Assembly (NCBI GenBank): GCA_016707445.1
Contig: JADJHR010000003.1
Location: 744,001 to 808,000, forward strand
Reading direction: 5' to 3'
DNA length: 64,000 nt
From: Rubrivivax sp.
GTDB lineage: Bacteria > Pseudomonadota > Gammaproteobacteria > Burkholderiales > Burkholderiaceae_C
Every line of letters begins with the position of its first letter. Within the stretch, counting starts at the first letter, position 1. The translations under genes were made by a program, and so were the position numbers. The notes beneath the pieces were generated by a model that saw nothing but the letters and a program-made list of their open reading frames with translations, was not told the origin of the DNA and ran no database searches. Below, in pieces: positions 54,435 to 64,000 of the stretch.

Positions 54435-55475
54435 TCAGGCCACGCGCCCGAACCACCACAGGCTCAGGCCGGCGGCCAGCACGGCCAGCAGCGCGCCCAG
54501 GCCAGCGAAGATCGCCGTGATTTCGGTCTCCTTGCGCTCGACCACCATGCGCGAGCTCAGGCTCTCGTAGACCTTCTTCAGGTCTTCGGCGGTGCCGGCG
54601 TAGAAGTATTCCCCGTGCGTCAGCACCGAGATGTTCTTCAGCGTCTCTTCGTCCAGCCGCACGCGCATGCTCCAGCCTTCGAAGCCGATGATCTCGCCGC
54701 TGGTCGTGCCCATGCCCACGGTGTAGACGCGCACCCCGCGTTCGGCGGCCATCTTGGCCGCGTCCAGCGGGTCGGGGCCGGTGGTGCGCTGGCCGTCGGT
54801 GAGCATGATGATCGCTGCCGACGCATAGCTGCCCGGCAGTACCGGCGTGAACCTGGGCTTGTCGTCCCGGCTGTCCTTGCCGATCGGTTTGCCGGGGAAG
54901 TTGCGCTGCCCGGTGACATGCTGGATCTCGATGCCATGGTCGGGGAACAGCGTGGCGAGCGACAGGATGATGCCGCTGCCGGTGGCGGTGCCGCGCTGCA
55001 GCTGAAAGCGGTCGATGGCGGCGATCACGTCGTCGCGGCTGGTGGTGGGCGCCTGCACCACCGCGGCAGTGCCGGCAAAGGACACCACGCCCACACGCAC
55101 TTCGCGCGGCAGCGCCTTCACGAAGGCCTTGGCCGCCTCCTGCGACGCCACCAGGCGGTTGGGCTTGACGTCCTCGGCGCGCATGCTGCCCGACACGTCC
55201 ATCGCCAGCATGATGGTGCGCTCGGCCAGCGGCAGCGTGATGGTGGCCGTGGGCCGCGCCACCGCCAGCAGCAGCGCGGCCAGCGCCGCCAGCATCAGCA
55301 GCGGCGGCACATGGCGCCGCCAGCCCGGGCCTTTGCCCATTGCCAACCGTGCCACCTGCACGCTGGCCAGACGCACCGTGCTGCGGCGCCGGCGCTTCAG
55401 GATCCACAGGTACAGCAGCACCAGCAGCGGCAGCGCCGCCTGCAGCCACAGCAGATGGGGCCATTCGAAGCTCAT
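54435..55475 (-). CDS. vWA-domain membrane protein (BatA-like)
   Basis: This is a component of the MoxR-associated module. There is an N-terminal membrane region (LWLQAALPLLVLLYLWIL) and a second segment (VPPLLMLAALAALLLAVARP). The von Willebrand factor A domain has the MIDAS motif AMDVSGSMRAEDVKP (DxSxS) and GSGIILSLATLFPD. A final membrane segment (GLGALLAVLAAGLSLWW) follows. MIDAS sites bind divalent metals and mediate protein contacts. It starts four bases inside the DUF58 gene. Length 346 residues. Confidence 0.9.
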   Translation of the reverse strand: MSFEWPHLLWLQAALPLLVLLYLWILKRRRRSTVRLASVQVARLAMGKGPGWRRHVPPLLMLAALAALLLAVARPTATITLPLAERTIMLAMDVSGSMRAEDVKPNRLVASQEAAKAFVKALPREVRVGVVSFAGTAAVVQAPTTSRDDVIAAIDRFQLQRGTATGSGIILSLATLFPDHGIEIQHVTGQRNFPGKPIGKDSRDDKPRFTPVLPGSYASAAIIMLTDGQRTTGPDPLDAAKMAAERGVRVYTVGMGTTSGEIIGFEGWSMRVRLDEETLKNISVLTHGEYFYAGTAEDLKKVYESLSSRMVVERKETEITAIFAGLGALLAVLAAGLSLWWFGRVA

Positions 55476-56411
55476 GCTGCGACAGCTCTCTTGAAATGGG
55501 CCGGAAACCCGGCCGGCACCCGCCGCCGCGCGCGCTGGCGCCGCAGGTCGGCAAATCGAAGCAGCGCGTCGAGCAGGTCGTCGTCGGTGGCGAGTTCCAG
55601 CGTGTCGGCGCCCGACTGCATCAGGCCCTGCCGCAGCGCATCTTCCTGCTGCTGCGCGATGTGGGCGTAACGTTCACGGAAGGCAGGGTCGCTGGCGTCG
55701 ATCAGCAACTGCTCTCCGGTCTCTGCGTCTTCCACCGTCACCAGGCCGACATCGGGCAGTTCCATCTCCAGCGGGTCGAAGACGCGGATCGCCACCACCT
55801 CGTGGCGGCGCGCCAGCCGCGCCAGCGCCGCCTGCCACCCGGGCGCGCTGATGAAGTCGGACACCACGAAGACCAGCGAGCGCCGCTTGACGATGCCGGC
55901 CGCGCCCTGCAGCAGGTCGGCCAGCACGGTGCCGGCGCCGCCGGCCTTGGCCTGCGGGCGGCTGCGCATGCGCTGCAACAGGTGCAGCACATGCAGCCGC
56001 GACGCGCCGGGCGGCAGCACGCCGTCGACCTTGTCGCCATAGAACAGCGCACCGACGCGGTTGCCGTGGCGCGTGAACACACGTGCCAGGGTGGCGACGA
56101 AGCCGGCGGTCACCGCCAGCTTGGTGACCTCGGCCGAGCCGAAATCGACGCTGCCCGACAGGTCGAGCAGGAACCAGGCCGTGAGGTCGCGATCCTCGAC
56201 GAACTGGCGCACATACGGCGTCTGCAGCCGCGCGGTGACGTTCCAGTCGATGTGGCGCACGTCGTCGTGCAGCTGGTATTCGCGCAGGTCGGCCAGGTCG
56301 ACGCCACCGCCGCGCAGCAGCGTGCGGTAGTCCCCCTGCAGCAGGCCGTCCAGGCGGCGGATCACCGTCCATTCCAGACGCCGCAGCAGGGCGTCGGAGC
56401 TGACGATGCCC

Positions 56412-56419
<8 letters not shown>
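55472..56419 (-). CDS. DUF58 protein (MoxR-associated)
   Basis: This is a cytoplasmic component of the MoxR module. GTG 56419 starts the product in a GTG/TGA overlap with moxR; the ATG at 56464 is in the moxR gene. The DUF58 signature DDVRHIDWNVTARLQTPYVR is present, followed by a degenerate vWA fold (WFLLDLSGSVDFGSAEVTK with a DxSxS-like motif, VFVVSDFISAPGW). Length is 315 residues. The order moxR-DUF58-vWA matches Bat-type modules that help fold or assemble metal-containing enzymes or envelope proteins. Confidence 0.9.
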
Positions 56420-57383
<964 letters not shown>

Positions 57384-57438
57384 CAGGCCGGCGGTGGATT
57401 GAGCTTTGTGTCGTCCATGAACACTTTCATCGCGAAGA

Positions 57439-58479
57439 TCAGAACGGCGGCATGCCGGCCGCCGAAGCCGCGTTCTCGATCGGCACCGCAAAACCGATGC
57501 CGATGAAGGTGCGCTGCTCGCCGGGGTTGAGGATGGCGGTGACGATGCCGACCACATGGCCGTCCATCGTCACCAGCGGGCCGCCGCTGTTGCCCGGGTT
57601 GGCGGCAGCGTCGAACTGGATCAGGTTAGTCAGCTTCTGCTCGCCTTCGGGGGTGCGAAATTCGCGCCGCAGCCCCGACACCACGCCGGCGCTGACCGAG
57701 GGCCCGATGCCGAAGGGGTGGCCGACGGCGATCACCTCGTCGCCCGGGCGCAGATCGGACGTCGAACGCATGGTGGCTGCCTCGAGGTCGTCGGGCAGGC
57801 TGCTGGCCCTCAGCACGGCGAGGTCGTTCTCGGGCTGGGTGCCCACGATACGGGCCTCGCTTTCGTGGCCGTTGGCAAAACGAACCATCACGCGCTTGCT
57901 GCCAGCCACCACGTGCAGGTTGGTCAGGATGGTGCCGTTGTCGATGATCACCACGCCGGTGCCCAGGCTGCGCTCCATGGCGCGCTGTTCGGCGTCGTCG
58001 TCGCCGCTGCCGCTTTCGTCCATCAGGCCGACCACGCGCACCACCGATGGCGCGATGGCCTCGTGGGCGCGGGCCGCCGCCGACGGCAGCGGTTCTTTCT
58101 CGAGCGATGCGCGCACGGCCTTGTCGATGTCGTCCTGCGTGATCAGCCGCTGGCCCGGGTGCGGGCCCAGCACCAGCACCATGGCCAGCGTGGCAACCAG
58201 GGCACCGGCCAGCGCGGCGAGCAGGCTGCGCTGGCGGCGGGCCCAGGTGCGCAGCCGGCTGATGCGGGGCGCCAGTGGCGGGCTGGTGACCGCGCTGGCG
58301 TCGGCGGAAGCATCGGCGCGCCGGGGCTGGCGCGGCCTGGCGGCGCCGGGCGCCGCGAGCGGCTGTAAAGCGGGGCCTTGCTCATGATCGGCCAGGGCGC
58401 CGAGGGCGGCGCGTGGAAGCGGGCTGCGAGCGACGGTATCACGCGCGATGCCTGCTGCAGCGCGCAGGGCTGGCATCAT
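57439..58479 (-). CDS. Trypsin-like serine protease (S1C / HtrA-like, without PDZ)
   Basis: A long Ala/Pro-rich cytoplasmic N-terminus (about 85 residues) precedes one membrane segment (LLAALAGALVATLAMVLVLG), so the protease domain should face the periplasm. The catalytic triad is visible: His in ILTNLHVVAG, Asp in ENDLAVLRAS, and Ser in FDAAANPGNSGGPLVTMDG. The domain ends GIGFAVPIENAASAAGMPPF without a PDZ domain, unlike DegP. Start choice is uncertain (ATG at 58491, 58479 or 58476). It is divergent from tatD, sharing the start region. Confidence 0.85.
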   Translation of the reverse strand: MMPALRAAAGIARDTVARSPLPRAALGALADHEQGPALQPLAAPGAARPRQPRRADASADASAVTSPPLAPRISRLRTWARRQRSLLAALAGALVATLAMVLVLGPHPGQRLITQDDIDKAVRASLEKEPLPSAAARAHEAIAPSVVRVVGLMDESGSGDDDAEQRAMERSLGTGVVIIDNGTILTNLHVVAGSKRVMVRFANGHESEARIVGTQPENDLAVLRASSLPDDLEAATMRSTSDLRPGDEVIAVGHPFGIGPSVSAGVVSGLRREFRTPEGEQKLTNLIQFDAAANPGNSGGPLVTMDGHVVGIVTAILNPGEQRTFIGIGFAVPIENAASAAGMPPF

Positions 58480-58489
58480 CAAAGGCACC

Positions 58490-59314
58490 ATGTGGATCGA
58501 CTCGCATTGCCACCTCGACGCCCCTGAATTCGACGTCGACCGCGACGCCGTGGTTGCGGCGGCGCGTGCCGCCGGTGTGGGCCAGATCGTGATGCCGGCG
58601 GTGGAAGTGGCGCATTTCTTGGCGCTGCAGCGCCTGGCGCGGGCGACCGGCTTTGCCTATGCGCTGGGTATTCACCCGCTGTACGTCGACCGCGCCGATG
58701 ACGACGACCTGGACCGGCTGCGCGACGCGCTGGCCGCTGCCCGCGACGACCCACGGCTGGTGGCGGTGGGCGAGATCGGGCTGGACCACGCCGTGCCGGG
58801 GCTGGACCGTGATCGCCAGGAGCACTTCTACCGCGCGCAACTGAAGCTGGCGCGTGATGCCGCGTTGCCCGTGATCCTGCATGTGCGGCGCTCGGCCGAC
58901 GCGCTGCTGGCGGGGTTGCGCCGCATCGCCGTGAGCGGCGGCATCGCGCACGCCTTCAACGGCAGCGTGGTGCAGGCCGGGCAGTTCGTCGATCGCGGTT
59001 TCAGGCTGGGCTTCGGCGGTGCCATGACTTTCGATCGTGCACTGCAGATCCGCGTCCTGGCCAGCGGCCTGCCTGCCGGCGCGCTGGTGCTGGAAACCGA
59101 CGCGCCCGACATCCCGCCGCACTGGTTGTACCGGACGGCGGCCGAGCGTGCGGCGGGCCAGATCAGCCGCAATGCGCCGGCCGAGTTGCCGCGCATCGGC
59201 GCCGTGCTGGCCACTTTGCGCGGCTGGACACTGGACCAAACCGCCCGCATCACCGGCGCCAACGTGCGGGCGGCGCTGCCCCGTCTGGAAGCGCTGTTCG
59301 CTGGCCGTGGCTGA
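58490..59314 (+). CDS. tatD: TatD-family metal-dependent hydrolase
   Basis: This is a DNase / 3'-5' exonuclease-like amidohydrolase. The metal-binding HxH is in WIDSHCHLDAPEFDVDRDAV, the family GEIGLDH motif is present, a further His lies in PVILHVRRSADALLAGLRR, then GIAHAFNGSVVQA and VLETDAPDIPP with the Asp ligand. ATG 58490 is chosen because the family N-terminus WIDSHCHLD follows at once. Length 274 residues. It is followed with overlap by a glycosylase gene, so a DNA-repair pairing is plausible. Confidence 0.9.
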   Translation: MWIDSHCHLDAPEFDVDRDAVVAAARAAGVGQIVMPAVEVAHFLALQRLARATGFAYALGIHPLYVDRADDDDLDRLRDALAAARDDPRLVAVGEIGLDHAVPGLDRDRQEHFYRAQLKLARDAALPVILHVRRSADALLAGLRRIAVSGGIAHAFNGSVVQAGQFVDRGFRLGFGGAMTFDRALQIRVLASGLPAGALVLETDAPDIPPHWLYRTAAERAAGQISRNAPAELPRIGAVLATLRGWTLDQTARITGANVRAALPRLEALFAGRG

Positions 59315-59810
59315 CCCGCTGCTGAGCGGCCTGGCGCCGGTGGTCGCCCTCGACACCCGGCTGCTGGTGCTGGGCAGCTTTCCCAGCCAGGCGTCGCTGG
59401 CCGCGCAGCAGTACTACGGCCATCCGCGCAACCAGTTCTGGCCGCTGCTGGCCGCGCTGTGGCAGCAGCCGCTGGCGGACTGGCCCTACCCGCTTCGATT
59501 GGACTTCGTGCGCGCGCAGGGGCTGGGCATCTGGGACGTCTATGCCCGCTGCCGCCGCCCGGGCAGCCTGGACGCCGACATCAGCGACGCCGAGGTCAAC
59601 GACCTGGCAGGCCTGGTGGCGACTTTGCCGCAGCTGCGGCTGGTCGCGCACAACGGCGGCGAGTCGGCGCGCGCGATGCGCATCACGGCTGCGCTCGGCG
59701 TGGCAGTGCTGCGCCTGCCGTCGACCAGCCCGGCCAACGCCAGCTGGTCGTTCGAACGCAAGCTGGCGGCCTGGCGCAAGGCCTTCGAGCAGGCCGGGCT
59801 GCTGAGGTAG
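59307..59810 (+). CDS. DNA-deoxyinosine glycosylase (uracil-DNA-glycosylase superfamily)
   Basis: The start is GTG 59307, overlapping the tatD stop. The product (167 residues) shows the superfamily motifs LLVLGSFPSQASLAAQQYYG, HPRNQFWPLLAALW, LGIWDVYARCRRPGSLDADI and the C-terminal RLPSTSPANASWSFERKLAA. The YYGHPRNQFW stretch is the hallmark of the deoxyinosine-type branch. It would remove damaged bases such as hypoxanthine. Automatic callers may have missed the GTG start. Confidence 0.87.
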   Translation: MADPLLSGLAPVVALDTRLLVLGSFPSQASLAAQQYYGHPRNQFWPLLAALWQQPLADWPYPLRLDFVRAQGLGIWDVYARCRRPGSLDADISDAEVNDLAGLVATLPQLRLVAHNGGESARAMRITAALGVAVLRLPSTSPANASWSFERKLAAWRKAFEQAGLLR

Positions 59811-59819
59811 CCTAGGCTC

Positions 59820-60638
59820 ATGCCGAGCCCGCGCCGCACCGCCGCTGAGATCGAAGCCGAAAGCGAAGCCGAAAGCGAGGCCGAGCTGCCCGGCCTGCCA
59901 CCGGTGACGATCTCCGAACACCTGGGCGTGCGCTATCTGCACCTGGGCTCGATCTGGATCCAGGGCGGCATGCGCATGCGCGATCCGCAGGTGGTCGAAC
60001 TCGATTACGTGCAGCGCATGCTGGCCAGCCTGCTGTGGCTGCCGACCGAACAGCTGGGCCAGGGCCGTGCCGTGCAGCTGGGCCTGGGGGCCGGCGCGAT
60101 CACGCGCTTCACGCTGCAGCAGTTGCAGATGCCGACCACCGCGGTGGAGATCAATCCGCTGGTGATCAGCGCCTGCCGGCTGTGGTTTGCATTGCCCGAT
60201 GAACACCCGCGCCTGCAGCTGGCGCGCATGGACGCCCTGCGCTGGCTGCGGCTCGAAGCCCGGCCGGCCAGCGTGCAGCTGCTGCATGTCGACCTTTACG
60301 ACCACGAGGCAGCCGCCCCGGTGCTCGACGACGAGGCCTTCTACGCCGCGTGTCGCCGTTTGCTGCAGCCCGGCGGCGTGATGAGCGTGAACCTGTTCGG
60401 CCGCCACGCCAGCTTCGCCGCCAGCGCGGCGCGCATCGCTGCGGTGTTCGGCAGCGATCAGGTCTGGAGCCTGCGGCCCACGCGCGAAGGCAACACCGTG
60501 GTGGTGGCCGGACAGGGCGTGCGGGTGCCGACGCGTGACGTGCTGTTGCAGCGTGCGGCTACGATCGAGCAGCGCTTCGGCGCCCTGGGCCTGCCGGCGC
60601 GACGATGGTTGCGCATGGTGCGGCCGTACCGGGCCTGA
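59820..60638 (+). CDS. Spermidine-synthase-like methyltransferase-fold protein
   Basis: The 272-residue product begins with an acidic segment built of repeated EAES units. It then has a Rossmann-type spermidine synthase fold: MRMRDPQVVELDYVQRMLAS, VQLGLGAGAITRFTLQQLQM, TAVEINPLVISACRLWFALP, LHVDLYDHEAAAPVLDDEAF and LLQPGGVMSVNLFGRHASF. The catalytic Asp region of true spermidine synthases is only partly matched, so the reaction may differ. It follows the glycosylase by 9 bp and may belong to that operon. Confidence 0.75.
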   Translation: MPSPRRTAAEIEAESEAESEAELPGLPPVTISEHLGVRYLHLGSIWIQGGMRMRDPQVVELDYVQRMLASLLWLPTEQLGQGRAVQLGLGAGAITRFTLQQLQMPTTAVEINPLVISACRLWFALPDEHPRLQLARMDALRWLRLEARPASVQLLHVDLYDHEAAAPVLDDEAFYAACRRLLQPGGVMSVNLFGRHASFAASAARIAAVFGSDQVWSLRPTREGNTVVVAGQGVRVPTRDVLLQRAATIEQRFGALGLPARRWLRMVRPYRA

Positions 60639-60663
60639 GGCCCAGAGGACCCGTCAGCAGCCC

Positions 60664-62529
<1,866 letters not shown>

Positions 62530-62668
62530 CTGCTCAGGCCCTGACGCCTGGCGGGCCCCAGCCCGCATGCCCCGAACTCATTTGGGGCCTTTACGTGGAA
62601 ACCACAGCCGGAACTGCGGACCCTGATCCCTAGAATGCCGCGAGATCCAATCCTGGCGGAGACAACAC

Positions 62669-63133
62669 GTGAAAATCAAGAGCCAGCGCGACTTCTGGGC
62701 CGGGCTGATGTTCGTTGCGGTGGGCCTCGGTTTCGCGTGGGGTGCCACGTTCTACAGTTTCGGCAGTTCGGCCCGGCCGGGCCCGGCCTATTTTCCGTTC
62801 GGCCTGGGCATCCTGCTGGCAGTGCTCGGAGCCATCGTGCTGTTCAAGGCCTTGACGATCGAGGTCGAGGGCGGTGACCCGATCGGTGGTGTGCCCTGGA
62901 AGCCCCTGCTCTACATCGTTGTCACCGTTACCGTCTTCGGCTGGACCTTGCCGCACCTGGGCATGGTCGTGGCCTTGCCGATCCTGGTCGTGATTGCGGC
63001 CCGCGCCGGCGACGAATTCCACTGGGGTGAAGCCCTGGCCAACGCTGCCGTGCTGACCGTCTTCAGCTGGTTGATCTTTGTTTACGGCCTGAACCTGACG
63101 ATCCCGCTGTGGCCGTCGTTCCTGGCGCGCTGA
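62669..63133 (+). CDS. tctB: Tripartite tricarboxylate transporter, small membrane subunit TctB
   Basis: This is an inner-membrane protein of about four helices, partner of TctA. GTG 62669 is the start, with GGAGAC eight bases upstream. The product starts MKIKSQRDFWAGLMFVAVGL and contains SARPGPAYFPFGLGILLAVL, VPWKPLLYIVVTVTVFGWTL and AVLTVFSWLIFVYGLNLTIP. Length 154 residues is normal. tctA follows after 9 bp. No tctC lies immediately upstream; the nearest binding protein gene is about 14 kb away. Confidence 0.92.
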   Translation: MKIKSQRDFWAGLMFVAVGLGFAWGATFYSFGSSARPGPAYFPFGLGILLAVLGAIVLFKALTIEVEGGDPIGGVPWKPLLYIVVTVTVFGWTLPHLGMVVALPILVVIAARAGDEFHWGEALANAAVLTVFSWLIFVYGLNLTIPLWPSFLAR

Positions 63134-63142
63134 GAGGCTGAC

Positions 63143-64000
63143 ATGGACCTGTTGAACAACCTTGCGCTCGGCTTCAGCGTCGCGTTCACGCTGCAGAACC
63201 TCTTGTACGCCTTCGGCGGTTCCGTCCTCGGCACGCTGATCGGCGTCTTGCCCGGCCTGGGCCCGGTGGCCACGATCGCCATGCTGCTGCCCAGCATCTA
63301 CGCACTCGACGCCACCCCGGCGCTGATCATGCTGGCCGGCATCTACTACGGCGCGCAGTACGGTGGCAGCACCACCGCCATCCTGATCAACGTTCCGGGT
63401 GAGTCAAGCTCGGTGGTCACCGCCATCGACGGTTACCAGATGGCGCGCAAAGGCCGCGCCGGGGCTGCGCTGGCCGCGGCCGGCCTGGGCTCCTTCTTCG
63501 CGGGCTGCGTGGGCACGATCGTCATCGCCGCCTTCGCGCCGCCGCTGACCGAACTGGCCTTCAAGTTCGGCCCGGCCGAATACTTCAGCCTGATGGTGCT
63601 GGGCCTGATCGGCGCCGTGGTGCTGGCCTCGGGTTCGCTGGTCAAGGCAATCGCGATGATCCTGCTCGGGCTGCTGCTGGGCCAGATCAACACCGACGTG
63701 ATCTCGGGCGTGCCACGCTACAGCTTCGACATTCCCGAACTGACCGACGGCCTCGGCTTCGTCGCCATCGCGATGGGCGTGTTTGGCTTCGGCGAGATCA
63801 TCGCCAACCTGGGCCAGCCGCCCGAACACCGCGAGGTCTTCACCAAGGACGTGAAGGACATCTGGCCGACAAAGAATGACTTCAAGATGGCTTGGCCGGC
63901 CGTGCTGCGTGGCACGGCGCTGGGCTCGATCCTGGGCACGCTGCCCGGCGGTGGCGCCTTGCTGTCGTCGTTCGCGGCCTACACGGTCGAGAAGAAGATG
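63143..64000 (+). CDS. tctA: Tripartite tricarboxylate transporter, large permease TctA (cut by window end)
   Basis: This is the large permease of the TctABC family. ATG 63143 with GAGAGG upstream starts MDLLNNLALGFSVAFTLQNL. The family motif VLPGLGPVATIAMLLPSIYA follows, then YYGAQYGGSTTAILINVPGE, GYQMARKGRAGAALAAAGLG and the second half-repeat opening LRGTALGSILGTLPGGGALL. About 286 of roughly 500 residues are present; the frame is open to the window end. Confidence 0.93.
   Translation, partial: MDLLNNLALGFSVAFTLQNLLYAFGGSVLGTLIGVLPGLGPVATIAMLLPSIYALDATPALIMLAGIYYGAQYGGSTTAILINVPGESSSVVTAIDGYQMARKGRAGAALAAAGLGSFFAGCVGTIVIAAFAPPLTELAFKFGPAEYFSLMVLGLIGAVVLASGSLVKAIAMILLGLLLGQINTDVISGVPRYSFDIPELTDGLGFVAIAMGVFGFGEIIANLGQPPEHREVFTKDVKDIWPTKNDFKMAWPAVLRGTALGSILGTLPGGGALLSSFAAYTVEKKM

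Overview
The window looks like a chromosomal segment of a high-GC betaproteobacterium of the order Burkholderiales. The neighbourhood around Rubrivivax, Leptothrix, Ideonella and Methylibium is the best guess. Four things point there: the gene order tyrA-pheA-gyrA / ompA-ubiG-gph-ssrA, an in-frame AroA-Cmk fusion, a tmRNA tag peptide ANDERFALAA, and TctCBA (Bug-type) solute-uptake genes. Taxonomy is an inference from gene content; no search was run.

Layout. 1-6.8 kb (minus strand): aromatic amino-acid block aroA-cmk, tyrA, pheA, then a DUF2059 secreted protein and gyrA. 7.1-9.6 kb (plus): ompA, ubiG, gph and ssrA (tmRNA). 9.63-17.64 kb: an 8.0-kb integrative element inserted at the 3' end of ssrA. 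It is bounded by a 14-bp direct repeat, carries 12-bp tandem integrase-arm-like repeats at both ends, and encodes a tyrosine integrase, an AlpA-like regulator, a run of coupled small genes, a primase/DUF3987 replication protein and two unrecognised cargo genes. No capsid, tail or conjugation gene is visible. 17.7-25 kb: queuosine-precursor transporter, greB, spoT, rpoZ, gmk, a small exported protein divergent from a metal-type two-component system, and tRNA-Thr(CGU). 25-31.2 kb (minus): tightly coupled prfB (with its programmed frameshift), HAD phosphatase, pepN, fbp and a histidine phosphatase. 31.3-44.8 kb: hydrolases, a GNAT enzyme, a TPR protein, an HD-GYP protein, an acyl-CoA synthetase with ybaK, an MFS transporter, CBS and SGNH proteins, and a lolC-lolD-lolE-PHP operon. 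44.9-45.9 kb is a scrapyard of gene remnants (zinc alcohol dehydrogenase, IS630-type transposase, possible cytochrome peroxidase). 46-50 kb: small membrane proteins, a LysR regulator, a TctC-type binding protein and an O-methyltransferase. 50.4-54.1 kb: recJ and a PQQ-type sugar dehydrogenase. 54.2-58.5 kb (minus): FmdB zinc ribbon, the MoxR-DUF58-vWA module and a trypsin-like protease. 58.5-64 kb (plus): tatD, a DNA glycosylase, a spermidine-synthase-like protein, a GspE-type ATPase, tctB and a truncated tctA.

Sequence quality matters here. At least a dozen single-base frame disruptions fall inside otherwise intact, conserved genes, including essential ones: aroA (three), gyrA (two), ompA, DUF2059, gph, pepN, the GNAT gene and the HD-GYP gene. 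Many sit in short homopolymers or repeats, so most are probably assembly indels rather than pseudogenes. The frame break in prfB is different: it is the conserved programmed +1 site.

The most interesting region is the ssrA-integrated element. It is compact, has the architecture of a satellite-like or autonomously replicating integrative element, and brings its own replacement terminator for ssrA. Its 350-residue cargo gene lies next to attR, a position where integrative elements often carry accessory or defence genes.
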